From the NCBI GenBank assembly GCA_900544395.1, contig UQVC01000002.1, forward strand, positions 62,001-126,000: a stretch of DNA of 64,000 nucleotides. Direction: 5' to 3'. This document shows, piece after piece, positions 8,749 to 17,411 of this stretch. Position numbers and translations under genes: made by a program. Each line of letters starts with the position of its first letter. The stretch's first letter is position 1. The notes under the pieces are model-generated. The model worked only from the letters and a program-made list of their open reading frames with translations, made no database searches and was not told the origin of the DNA. Source of the stretch: an uncultured Ruminococcus sp. GTDB lineage: Bacteria > Bacillota > Clostridia > Lachnospirales > Lachnospiraceae.

Positions 8749-8796
8749 AAAAAAGGAAGCCGCTCTTTGATAAGCTTTCTGTAAAGAGCAGCCTCC
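8749..8796 (-). terminator. Intra-operon terminator between binding protein and permeases
   Basis: GGAGGCTGCTCTTT (8783-8796) pairs with AAAGAGCGGCTTCC (8755-8768), 14-base loop, then TTTTTT on the minus strand. Such leaky terminators commonly set a high ratio of binding protein to permease. Confidence 0.85.
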
Positions 8797-8807
8797 CGCA
8801 TATACAA

Positions 8808-10130
8808 TTAGCCGATCAGACCAATTAATTCACTCTTTAATTCTTCAAATTTTGCATTGACATCTGTCCCTGAAACAGTAGATTCAATCAGCTTATTGCC
8901 AATTGCATTTGCAATATCTGATCCCCATGTTGAATCAATCGTTGCAACCACGTTTTCTGCTTGATTTGCCTGTGAGCAGGCCTCTGCCAAAAGTTTTGTT
9001 TTCTCATCTGAACCTTCTGCCAGTTCGTTCAGATCCAGTGTTGTTGTACATGGATTTGCGCCTACCTCTTTGAAAATCTTTGTCTGTACTTCATCACTTG
9101 TCATATATTTTACAAATTCCAAAGCCAGCTCTTTTTCCGCATCACTCATGTTGTTTGCTGCTGTAATCCCGCCACTCGCGGAGGATAAAGAAACACTGCC
9201 TGGGAAGATTGCCGGCTTGAAGTTTGTTGTATCTTCAAATCCGCCGGCTGCCCACACACCGTTGAAGAAAACTGCCGACTGCCCTTTGTTGAAATCGGCC
9301 GCCCAATCGTTTGCTCCGTCATCTGCATTGCTGCTGGCATTTGCAGAACCATTTTTCTGATCCATATTGGCTACCTGTTTAAAAGCTTCTTCAAATTCTT
9401 TGGATTCAATGGCTTTCTCGGTCAATGCTTCTCCCAAAATTTTTCTTCCGTTTTCTGTCATTCCGAGGATCGCATTAAAGCATCTTGTAGATCCCTGTCC
9501 AGCACCATAAGCATAGACATCTCCACTTACAGATCGTACTTTTTCCATTGCCGTTTCAAAATCATTCCAGTCTTTCCAGGTATCTGGTGTCGTTACTCCT
9601 GCATCTTTTAAGACTTTATCATTATACCAATATCCCAATGTCAAAAGCTGATCATGTACAGTATAGATCTTTCCATCCACATCATTCTGTGTGTAGTTGA
9701 TTCCGACATTTTCTTTGATGCCCTGTTCATCTATGTATGGTTTCATGTCCAGAAGAAGATCCTGGCTGATTGCTGCCAGAGATACGGAACGCCCCGCAAG
9801 ATCCACCATGTCCGGATATCCTCCACCTGCTACTTTATTCTCAACTACGCTGTCAATATCTTCTGTCGGAATTGCTTTGAACTCTACTTCCCCATCTGCA
9901 TGTTCTTTTGCAAATTCGTCATAAATATCACGCATAACCTGAGCCGGTGCCCATTCGCTCGCATCCTGATAATATCCGTGATAAAATTCCAACACTTTAT
10001 CGTCGGATGCTTCTGTTTTCTTGCTTCCTCCGTCTGTTTTTTTCCCTTCGGACTTTCCACATCCGGAAACGACTACTGTTGCCGCCATAGTTGTAGCCAA
10101 AATCAGGCTGATGATTCTTTTCTTTTTCAT
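8808..10130 (-). CDS. Extracellular sugar-binding lipoprotein 1
   Basis: 440-residue solute-binding protein of the CUT1 importer family. A lipoprotein signal with lipobox VSGC puts the lipid anchor on C24, followed by a polar linker. The body has the family WYNDKVLKDAG / TWKDWNDFETAMEKV region. It should capture the oligosaccharide released by the GH98 enzyme encoded just upstream and deliver it to the two permeases. It is preceded by an AGGAGG site and a promoter region with a 9-base inverted repeat (10200-10243). It is a separate paralogue from the lipoprotein at 12437-13693. Confidence 0.93.
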   Translation of the reverse strand: MKKKRIISLILATTMAATVVVSGCGKSEGKKTDGGSKKTEASDDKVLEFYHGYYQDASEWAPAQVMRDIYDEFAKEHADGEVEFKAIPTEDIDSVVENKVAGGGYPDMVDLAGRSVSLAAISQDLLLDMKPYIDEQGIKENVGINYTQNDVDGKIYTVHDQLLTLGYWYNDKVLKDAGVTTPDTWKDWNDFETAMEKVRSVSGDVYAYGAGQGSTRCFNAILGMTENGRKILGEALTEKAIESKEFEEAFKQVANMDQKNGSANASSNADDGANDWAADFNKGQSAVFFNGVWAAGGFEDTTNFKPAIFPGSVSLSSASGGITAANNMSDAEKELALEFVKYMTSDEVQTKIFKEVGANPCTTTLDLNELAEGSDEKTKLLAEACSQANQAENVVATIDSTWGSDIANAIGNKLIESTVSGTDVNAKFEELKSELIGLIG

Positions 10131-10163
10131 TACTAAATCCTCCTTCGATTTCCTGTTGAATTT

Positions 10164-10243
10164 AGAATATCATGATCATCAGCCTGACTCTATGGATAGA
10201 ATTGACACTTTCTTGCATTATTTCTGGTTTTTCCGTGTCAATT
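10164..10243 (-). promoter_or_regulatory. Candidate activator-dependent promoter with inverted repeat
   Basis: AATTGACAC (10200-10208) and GTGTCAATT (10235-10243) are perfect inverted arms 26 bases apart. Downstream on the minus strand is an extended -10, TGATATTCT (TATTCT at 10164-10169), with no good -35. A symmetric site centred roughly 60 bases above the start fits activation, possibly by the YesN-type regulator of this locus. The regulator assignment is inference. Confidence 0.45.
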
Positions 10244-10293
10244 TTCTGTTTTTTGTAATATATTTATGATTCTGCCGTTTTCTTGTAATTTAT

Positions 10294-12207
10294 TTACCTC
10301 TGTTTTGTCATATTGACATCAAAATAAAGATATCCGTTATTATTTACTGTAATAACTGCCTGTTTTTTCTGCGGATCGTATTGTACCTGCGGCATATCAT
10401 ATGTTCCATTCAATCCTGTCACATTTTCGATAACCGGTGTCTGCTCTACCTCTTTTAACACAATCACAGAACTTCTTCTTTCCCCATTCTTTGTATGATT
10501 GATGTAATGCTCATGTACCCATGTCAAAGCCTCATCTTTTGACATCTGCGGAAGTTTTTTTGCTTCTTCTGCATTGGTTGCTCCTTCCCACAGTTCCTCT
10601 TTATTCGTACGGTAATTATTCAGACGTACTTCTATTTTGGAGTCTTTCCCGTGGAGTATCACAGATGTATGTGGATCTAGTGTGACATCCGCATACATCT
10701 CTTTTCCATTCGAAAGAGACAGTTTCATATCGGTTCCTGTTTGTTTTACATTCTCATTATATTTGGGGTTGTACAGATACCAACGGTTCTCCAGTTTCTG
10801 TGCAAACAGATCCCCTGCATACTCCTGCGGATACAATTCATTCAAATACTGTTGTTTTTTCTCTAATGTAGAAAGTCTTTCATCCTTTCCATCCACAATC
10901 TGCACACTGCTGCTTTCCAGTGCCTGTTCCACCCTGCTTCTATCGATCACTGCCGGAACTGCCGGAATATTTCCATAACGTCCGGTCGTATAAAGCGGAG
11001 ACTGTGCCATTTCTGTGATCAGTCCTGCAAAAAATTCACCATTTCCCATCTGCGAGAAATTTCCATGGATCAAAGTCTTTGTTTTCGCAAGGATCTCCTG
11101 TTTTGACGGTGCCGGATTCTGTACGATATAACGGAAAAATTCCTGAATTACATTTGCATAAAGCGGAGACTGTTCATTGCGTACTCCATAAGTGTAAGCC
11201 GGATGCTCAAAATTGTATACGCATCCTCCATTCAGATAAATCATCATTGCTTCCATCCCGACCATTGCTTCCGGTTCTGTCAGCCATTGTCTGTTTCCCT
11301 GTGATTTTCCGATATTTCCATCTGCAAATAATTTCCATTTTCCGGTCTCATACCACTTCCAGGTATCCATCAGTCCACCCCACTGATAGGTATGATCCGT
11401 CAGCCACAATCCTGTCATGTAACTACTGGTCGGTGCATCATTTCCCTCTGCAGCCGGAGTATTTTTATACATGAAAATCAAGTTTTGCCAGTATTTTTCC
11501 ACTGCTTCCCGAAACGCAGTCTGCCCCTGCGAGCCAAATGCCCGTTCAATAGAACCTCCGTTATTCTGCTCTGCCCAGATAAAAAATCCGCCATGTTTTG
11601 CTGACAGCTCCAGACATTTTGCTGCCATGTTTTCTAAATTTGCAGTCCATACCCAGTAGTTTTCTGTGCTGAAAATGCCCTGCAGACAACTATATTTCGT
11701 ATACATCTGATCGATCCACTCTGTTGTCAGCCAGTGAGTCGCTGTATATTCTGCCGCATTTCCCGCAGTAAATACAGTCAGCACCACCGGGATCGGCTCA
11801 TTTTTTCCTGTCTTGGGATCTATATAATTCTGCGCCTCTTCCAGATAATGTTCATAAAAATCCGACGCTGTCCCTTCCCTTTTCGGAAGATCATCCGGAT
11901 GAAGTTCAATCACGGTATATGGTTTTAAATCATCTGGAACTGTTTCCCACTTTCCAGTCAGCGTATCGTCACCCCAGAATCCATATTCTCCCCGCTCATA
12001 TTTCGGACCATGCGCATATAACGGGATGATCATCAGCGGATGTTCATTGGAAATTTCTCTTCGTTTTTGTGCCGGTACCCATTCCAGATCTGACAGATAA
12101 TAGTCTTTTTGTTCCTGCGCACGCACTTCCATTCCAGAAGGCGCCACTGTGGAGATAAGCACTGCTGCTGTCAAAAGCCCCACAACTTTTCTCATGATTG
12201 TTCCCAT
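10294..12207 (-). CDS. Secreted GH98-type glycoside hydrolase (putative blood-group endo-beta-galactosidase)
   Basis: 637-residue exported enzyme. A Sec signal (about 1-30) ends with EVRA before QEQ. The body resembles GH98 catalytic and C-terminal modules: STENYWVWTANLENMAAK (180-197), GGFFIWAEQNNGG (206-218), WLTDHTYQWGGLMDTWKWYE (268-287) and GGCVYNFEHPAY (327-338). Acidic residues E182, D271 and E334 are candidates for the inverting catalytic centre. Characterised GH98 enzymes release A, B or Lewis-Y oligosaccharides from host glycans. No CBM47/CBM51 module or wall anchor is seen, unlike many relatives, so it is a minimal version. The assignment rests on motif recall; the antigen specificity is unknown. 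The first ATG is used because AGGAG lies 11 bases upstream. Confidence 0.8.
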   Translation of the reverse strand: MGTIMRKVVGLLTAAVLISTVAPSGMEVRAQEQKDYYLSDLEWVPAQKRREISNEHPLMIIPLYAHGPKYERGEYGFWGDDTLTGKWETVPDDLKPYTVIELHPDDLPKREGTASDFYEHYLEEAQNYIDPKTGKNEPIPVVLTVFTAGNAAEYTATHWLTTEWIDQMYTKYSCLQGIFSTENYWVWTANLENMAAKCLELSAKHGGFFIWAEQNNGGSIERAFGSQGQTAFREAVEKYWQNLIFMYKNTPAAEGNDAPTSSYMTGLWLTDHTYQWGGLMDTWKWYETGKWKLFADGNIGKSQGNRQWLTEPEAMVGMEAMMIYLNGGCVYNFEHPAYTYGVRNEQSPLYANVIQEFFRYIVQNPAPSKQEILAKTKTLIHGNFSQMGNGEFFAGLITEMAQSPLYTTGRYGNIPAVPAVIDRSRVEQALESSSVQIVDGKDERLSTLEKKQQYLNELYPQEYAGDLFAQKLENRWYLYNPKYNENVKQTGTDMKLSLSNGKEMYADVTLDPHTSVILHGKDSKIEVRLNNYRTNKEELWEGATNAEEAKKLPQMSKDEALTWVHEHYINHTKNGERRSSVIVLKEVEQTPVIENVTGLNGTYDMPQVQYDPQKKQAVITVNNNGYLYFDVNMTKQR

Positions 12208-12398
12208 ACTTCAAGTTTCTCCTCTCATTTGATTTTACCGGCCGAATCGTATTCCATGGTTTTACACATACCACGGATACAGATATTCTAATTCATACGG
12301 ATTTCCTGTAACATGAAATCTATCAACCAAAATATGGAGAATATTTACTTTTTTCGTTTTTTTATGGTATTTTGTTATCCATTGTTCGCAGTCCTATT

Positions 12399-12432
12399 AA
12401 AAAAAACGCCATACCACTTATGATATGACGCT
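12399..12432 (-). terminator. Terminator after binding lipoprotein 2
   Basis: AGCGTCATAT (12423-12432) pairs with GTATGGCGTT (12405-12414), including three G-U pairs, followed by eight T on the minus strand. It separates the regulator/sensor group from the GH98 gene. Confidence 0.75.
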
Positions 12433-12436
12433 TTTG

Positions 12437-13693
12437 TTATTGATATAATTGGATATAAAACTGTTCTTCTTCAACTGTTTGTCCCAGTACTTCCATAATC
12501 TGGTTTCGGAAATTCTCCAACTGACTGGTTGTCCAGAGATTGTCCGGAACTTCAATGATGCGGTCTGCCCCGCGGATTGCCTCCACCGCTTGACACATTC
12601 TCGGAATCTCTTCCCTGTAATCATCCAGTTGAATTTTCGGACTGGAAGGCATCTGCCCGGTTTCCAGAAGAATCCTTTTCTGCACCTGTTCGCTGAGCAT
12701 ATATTTTAAGAACTCCACACTGGCATCCATTGTCTCCTGATTTTCCGTATTCCCCACAATATATCCAAGGCATACCGAAGAGCTGGCGATCGTACTGCCG
12801 TCTTTTCCCGGAAACGGTGCATAGCAGGCATTGATCTTTTCATCGATCAATTTTCCGGCCCACACTCCGTTGATGTACATCGCCACGTTCCCGCTGTTAA
12901 ACATACTTCCCTCATCCCGGTAGCCATAATTTCTGCCCGTACTGTCCCCGTACTGCAAGATTTGTTTCATCGTTTCCAGAACAGAAAACAGATCTTCTTT
13001 TCCAAGGATCATCGCATGATTTTCAACCGCATTCTTCGCATCCTGTGAGGTATCCAAAATCAGTGCATCTGCCAGATGCGCACTGTTTTCTTTTGTAATC
13101 TGTACCGGAATCACCTGTTTTCCTTCTGCCTGTGTCCATCCCTGTATCTTTTCGCAAACTTCCAGAAATTCCTCCCATGTCTTTGGTATCTCCGGGATCC
13201 CTGCTTTTGCAAACAGATCCGCATTGTACCAGTAGCCTCCTCCAAGCAGCAGCACATCTGACACAGTGTAAAGTTTTCCGTCCTTTTGCCAGTAAGAAAT
13301 AATCTCCGGCGCCACACATTCTGCAAAATCTGGATCTTTCTCCAAATAAGGCATCAGATCCACCGCCTTATTCTTCTCTTCCATAAACTGATACACGGAA
13401 TCTTTTCCATAACCGCCTGTAAAGATCAGATCCGGCACTTCTCCCACAGAAAGCATATTTTTTGTCTTCTCGATCACCTCATTGGAGGAAGTCATAGACA
13501 TCAGATTCAGCTTGATCTCCGGATGTTCTTTTTCGAAATCTTTATAAATCTGCCGCATTCTGACATGTTCCGGTTCCATGGAACCCCATCCGTGTATCAG
13601 TGTGATCTCGGTCTGCTCCTGCTCCTTTTTCCCACAGCTGCACAACAGACAGATAACCAACGTCAATGTCAGAATCCACCTTGCTTTTTTCAT
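12437..13693 (-). CDS. Extracellular sugar-binding lipoprotein 2
   Basis: 418-residue solute-binding lipoprotein. The signal ends in lipobox LCSC (C20). The body shows family features such as GGGYWYNADLFAKAGI followed by PKTWEEFLEVCEKI. It overlaps the response regulator gene by 4 bases and is cut off from the transport genes by a terminator, so it is made with the two-component system. It may be an alternative receptor for the same permeases or a ligand-presenting partner of the sensor kinase; the operon arrangement favours a regulatory link, which is inference. Confidence 0.9.
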   Translation of the reverse strand: MKKARWILTLTLVICLLCSCGKKEQEQTEITLIHGWGSMEPEHVRMRQIYKDFEKEHPEIKLNLMSMTSSNEVIEKTKNMLSVGEVPDLIFTGGYGKDSVYQFMEEKNKAVDLMPYLEKDPDFAECVAPEIISYWQKDGKLYTVSDVLLLGGGYWYNADLFAKAGIPEIPKTWEEFLEVCEKIQGWTQAEGKQVIPVQITKENSAHLADALILDTSQDAKNAVENHAMILGKEDLFSVLETMKQILQYGDSTGRNYGYRDEGSMFNSGNVAMYINGVWAGKLIDEKINACYAPFPGKDGSTIASSSVCLGYIVGNTENQETMDASVEFLKYMLSEQVQKRILLETGQMPSSPKIQLDDYREEIPRMCQAVEAIRGADRIIEVPDNLWTTSQLENFRNQIMEVLGQTVEEEQFYIQLYQ

Positions 13694-14766
13694 AGATTTT
13701 TTCCTCCGGACTGTTCATATTCTTTCGGAGGACAGCCTGCATATTTTTTAAATACTTTTGAAAAATATGCCGTGTCTTCAAATCCTGTCAATGCCGCAAT
13801 TTCGTAAATTTTTTTGTCTCCTTTTATCAGCAGTTCCTTTGCTTTTTCTACACGCAGAGAATTGATCGTGTCAAACAGATTTTCTCCTGCTTTCTGTTTA
13901 TAAAAACGACTCAGATAGCTGGCGCTGACATGTACTTTTTCCGCAATATCCGCCAGCGTCAGACGTTCTGTATAATGATTTCGAATATAGGTCTGCACAC
14001 GTTTTAAAAGTGTATCCGCCTCTTCTTCCGTCTCCTGCTCTTTCGGCACAATGAAGATCTGATTCCCGTTGTCTGTCTTTCCCCTGCCATATGCCTTTGT
14101 CTGCTCATAAATGCTGGTAGAATCTTCCCCCTGCTGATAGGAACGACTGCACAGGATCTGTGGAAATTCCCCCAGAAAATTTTTACAGAACGCCCGCATT
14201 TTTTCACAGCAGTTTAAAATCTCCTCTGTCTGCTCACTGTCCTTCACGGTAAGGATCAGCCCTTCTTCTTCGCTCCCCGGAGATAATGCACGATACTCAA
14301 AAGAATGAAATGCATGGAGAAAGAACTTCCGAACCTTTTCCCCCTGATGCACCGGTGTCACCAAAATCATCCGATACCATGTCATCGTTTCACTCTCCAG
14401 ACGCTGTTTGATATTCTCGATCGCCACTGGAATTTCTTCCAGGGCTGCTGTCTTCACAATGTAATCGCTCACCTGGTACTGAATGGCTTTTCGCGCATAC
14501 TGAAAATCTGCATATGCCGTCAGAAAAATCACGGAAGTACGAATATGATTTTTATAAATATACTCTGCGACCTCCATTCCATCCATCAGCGGCATTTTGA
14601 TATCAATGACGGCAATATCCGGAGCGTCTTTCTGAATCTGCGCAAGCAGCTCCTGTCCGTTTTGGGCAACATAAACCAGTTCACACCCAAGCTCTCCCCA
14701 GGGGATCAGCTTTTCCAGCCCTTCCCGAATATAAGGCTCATCATCCGCAATCATCACTTTCCACAT
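13690..14766 (-). CDS. AraC-type response regulator (YesN-like)
   Basis: 358 residues. N-terminal receiver (1-120) with phospho-acceptor D55 in VIDIKMPLMDG; middle region without clear domain; C-terminal AraC/XylS double helix-turn-helix (about 255-352, LADIAEKVHVSASYLSRFYK and TGFEDTAYFSKVFKKYAG). Its gene starts 4 bases after the sensor kinase stop. It probably activates the glycan genes once phosphorylated; the inverted repeat at 10200-10243 is a candidate target. Confidence 0.93.
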   Translation of the reverse strand: MWKVMIADDEPYIREGLEKLIPWGELGCELVYVAQNGQELLAQIQKDAPDIAVIDIKMPLMDGMEVAEYIYKNHIRTSVIFLTAYADFQYARKAIQYQVSDYIVKTAALEEIPVAIENIKQRLESETMTWYRMILVTPVHQGEKVRKFFLHAFHSFEYRALSPGSEEEGLILTVKDSEQTEEILNCCEKMRAFCKNFLGEFPQILCSRSYQQGEDSTSIYEQTKAYGRGKTDNGNQIFIVPKEQETEEEADTLLKRVQTYIRNHYTERLTLADIAEKVHVSASYLSRFYKQKAGENLFDTINSLRVEKAKELLIKGDKKIYEIAALTGFEDTAYFSKVFKKYAGCPPKEYEQSGGKNL

Positions 14767-14770
14767 GACT

Positions 14771-16501
14771 TTATTCCCCCTTTTCCAGCGGCAGCCGCAT
14801 TGTCACACACGTTCCTACATCCGGTGTACTCTCAATTTCCATAGAGGCCTCGTTTCCATAAATGGTATGAAGCATCTGCTGTGTATTCGTAAGTCCGATA
14901 TGTGTATGCTTTTCATCTCCTGCATCCTGCCATTTACTCTTTAACTTGTTCACGTCAAATCCAACCCCGTCATCTTTGACCTGAATCCATAATTTCCCGT
15001 CCTCTTTTCGTGCTTCTACCTGAATATGACCACTGCCCGGTTTTGGTTCCAACCCATGGGCAACCGCATTTTCCACCAGCGGTTCCACACTCAAACGCGG
15101 AATTCTTGCCTCTTTTACTTCTTCACTGCAAAAGATATCATATGTAATCTTTCCTGTAAAGCGTTCTCTTTGCAAGAGAAGATAAAATTCGATCAGTTCC
15201 ATTTCCTTAAACAATGGAATTTCAATTTCTCCATTTCGGAAAATCTTTCCCTGGATCAGTCTTGCAAATGCACTTAACAACTTCTGAAGTTCTTTGTTCC
15301 CCTGCAGTCCGGCCTTCATGCTGAGCATGGATAACACATTGAACATAAAATGCGGATTGATCTGAGACTGCAAATATCTGACTTGTGCCTGTGTCGCGAG
15401 AAGCTGTTTTTCATAGACCTCTGTGATCAGATTTTTAATCTGTCCTGTCATCTCATTAAATCGAAGACTGATCTCATCAAATTCTCTTGTGTCAAATTCC
15501 CGCATCTGTGCATCCAGATTTCCATTTCCAAACTTTCGGATATCCTCCCCGATCAGCTTCAAAGGCCGGGTCATTCGAATAGAAATACCAAACACAGCCA
15601 GAGTGATAATACCGATCACAAGCAAAAAAATCAGTGCAAACGGCTGCATTGCAGAGCGGATCGATGCATAAATCAGATTTTGGGGGAGCATCATCTTAAG
15701 CTCCATTCCAAACCCTGTCTTTCCTCCATAAAACAGATTTTTCTGGTTTTCCATCACCACTTCACTGCTGCCGAATTTTTGAATCTGCATCAGCTGCTTT
15801 GCCTGTGTTCTGCCTTTTTCATTTGCAAACAAAATCTGCCCTTTTTCACCTGTGACGATCCATCCTGCGCCCGGATATTGTTCTGCTTTTGCAAACAGAG
15901 CATCCACAGCAGCCTTTCCGATAGAAAGAATACAACAACCAGACTCTTTTAGTTCCTCATCGTATACACGCATGCATACATACGTGCGTTCTTCCTGTGC
16001 AAGATACCAGTATTCATTGCTGCTCTTCAGAAAGCTGGCATTGATTTCTTTGTAAATCTGATTCTGCAATTCTATATTTTCCACAGTCTCCGGGTAGAAT
16101 CGACTGCTCAGCCATTCTCCTTTTTCGTTAAACAGATAGATACAATCTATAAATGGAGAGGAGGAATCCACCATATTCACCTCAGAAAATAGATCTGTGC
16201 TGTTTACGAATTGTTCTCTTGCGTCTTCCTGGTCGTACTCTGTCCCCTCGATAAAATGCTTCAGAACATTATTATGCCGCAGGGCAATCACCATATTTTC
16301 CATATTTTTGATCCTTGTGTCAAACTGCCCGCTTGTATTCTCCAAATAAAATTCCAAGTCAGAATATGCCTGTCTGGAAAAATGAAAAATCGACAATGCG
16401 ATTTGGGCAATTCCCAAGATCAAGGCTGAAATGATACAGGCTGATAAAATCAGACCAATCAACTTTGTACGGAAACTGGGCTTTCTTTTTTCTTTTTTCA
16501 T
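14771..16501 (-). CDS. Sensor histidine kinase (YesM/LytS-type, HAMP)
   Basis: 576 residues. TM1 about 13-37, an extracellular sensing region of roughly 250 residues, TM2 about 285-308, HAMP (about 310-360), His_kinase domain with the phospho-acceptor in QSQINPHFMFNVLSML, and a C-terminal HATPase (VEPLVENAVAHGLEP, DDGVGFD). This architecture is typical of sugar-sensing partners of YesN regulators. It begins only 11 bases after the ribF stop, with no terminator between, so part of its expression may come from the translation operon upstream. Confidence 0.93.
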   Translation of the reverse strand: MKKEKRKPSFRTKLIGLILSACIISALILGIAQIALSIFHFSRQAYSDLEFYLENTSGQFDTRIKNMENMVIALRHNNVLKHFIEGTEYDQEDAREQFVNSTDLFSEVNMVDSSSPFIDCIYLFNEKGEWLSSRFYPETVENIELQNQIYKEINASFLKSSNEYWYLAQEERTYVCMRVYDEELKESGCCILSIGKAAVDALFAKAEQYPGAGWIVTGEKGQILFANEKGRTQAKQLMQIQKFGSSEVVMENQKNLFYGGKTGFGMELKMMLPQNLIYASIRSAMQPFALIFLLVIGIITLAVFGISIRMTRPLKLIGEDIRKFGNGNLDAQMREFDTREFDEISLRFNEMTGQIKNLITEVYEKQLLATQAQVRYLQSQINPHFMFNVLSMLSMKAGLQGNKELQKLLSAFARLIQGKIFRNGEIEIPLFKEMELIEFYLLLQRERFTGKITYDIFCSEEVKEARIPRLSVEPLVENAVAHGLEPKPGSGHIQVEARKEDGKLWIQVKDDGVGFDVNKLKSKWQDAGDEKHTHIGLTNTQQMLHTIYGNEASMEIESTPDVGTCVTMRLPLEKGE

Positions 16502-16512
16502 TGATCACCTCA

Positions 16513-17409
16513 TCACTGAGTCTGAAAATACTCCATACCAAATAAAAGATCTCTGTCCACCTGATTTTTCAGTTCTTCCAGAGACGAAAATTTACTCTCA
16601 GGCCTTTCAAATGCACAAAACTCAATTTCTACATGCTTTCCATAGGCGTCCCCTTGATAATCAAACACATAAACTTCTGTCAGAAGTCTCTTTTCTTCTG
16701 TCACTGTAGGTTTGATTCCAAGATTTCCGATTCCGTGGTACCAGATTCCATCCATTTTCACCCTGCACGCATAAACCCCGAATCTTGGTGCTGTTTTCTC
16801 CCGCTGCCATGCTACGTTCAAAGTTGGAAATCCCAGCGTCCTGCCAAGTTGTCTTCCATGTTCTACCACTCCGTCTGTACGATAGCGATATCCCAGAAGT
16901 TCCTCCGCAAGTTCTACATTCCCGTTTCCCAACGCCTCCCGAATGTACGTGCTGCTGATTTCCCGGTTTCGATATACTGCTTTCTCTACCACTTCCAGCC
17001 GGTATCCATACTGCTTTGCATAATGCTGCAGCATATGAATGTCTCCCCGCTTCTGATGTCCAAAATGAAAATCCGTCCCCACTGCAATATACGATGCATG
17101 CAGCTGCTGTACCAGAATTTTCTCTATGAATTCTTCCGCTTTCATCTCGCGGATCTCTCTGGTAAAAGGACAGATGATCAGCGTATCGATCTTATTCTCC
17201 AGATGCGCCCTCTTCTCCTTTTGCGTCATCAGTGCCTCTCTCCCCATATCGAATGCAAAGACAACGCTTTCCACCTGCTCTTCATCTGCATATTGTTTGA
17301 TTCTTCGAATCAGTTCCTGATGACCTCTGTGCAGACCATCGAATTTTCCAAGTGTAACGGCTGTTTTGTTTTCGGTCTGATATCTGCTTAAATCTGTTAC
17401 ATAGCGCAT
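16513..17409 (-). CDS. ribF: Bifunctional riboflavin kinase / FAD synthetase
   Basis: 298 residues, normal for RibF. N-terminal FAD synthetase (nucleotidyltransferase fold) with GKFDGLHRGHQELI and the ISSTYIREAL motif; C-terminal riboflavin kinase from about residue 180 (GRTLGFPTLNV, PRFGVYACRV). Converts riboflavin to FMN and FAD in the cytoplasm. Two bases separate it from truB, as in the conserved infB-truB-ribF order. Its usual downstream neighbours rpsO and pnp are displaced by the glycan locus. Confidence 0.97.
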   Translation of the reverse strand: MRYVTDLSRYQTENKTAVTLGKFDGLHRGHQELIRRIKQYADEEQVESVVFAFDMGREALMTQKEKRAHLENKIDTLIICPFTREIREMKAEEFIEKILVQQLHASYIAVGTDFHFGHQKRGDIHMLQHYAKQYGYRLEVVEKAVYRNREISSTYIREALGNGNVELAEELLGYRYRTDGVVEHGRQLGRTLGFPTLNVAWQREKTAPRFGVYACRVKMDGIWYHGIGNLGIKPTVTEEKRLLTEVYVFDYQGDAYGKHVEIEFCAFERPESKFSSLEELKNQVDRDLLFGMEYFQTQ

Positions 17410-17411
17410 AG

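Noticed and set aside
16633..17391. 252-codon plus-strand ORF opposite ribF
   Set aside because: Mirror frame of conserved RibF motifs, His/Cys/Ser-rich composition typical of antisense frames.
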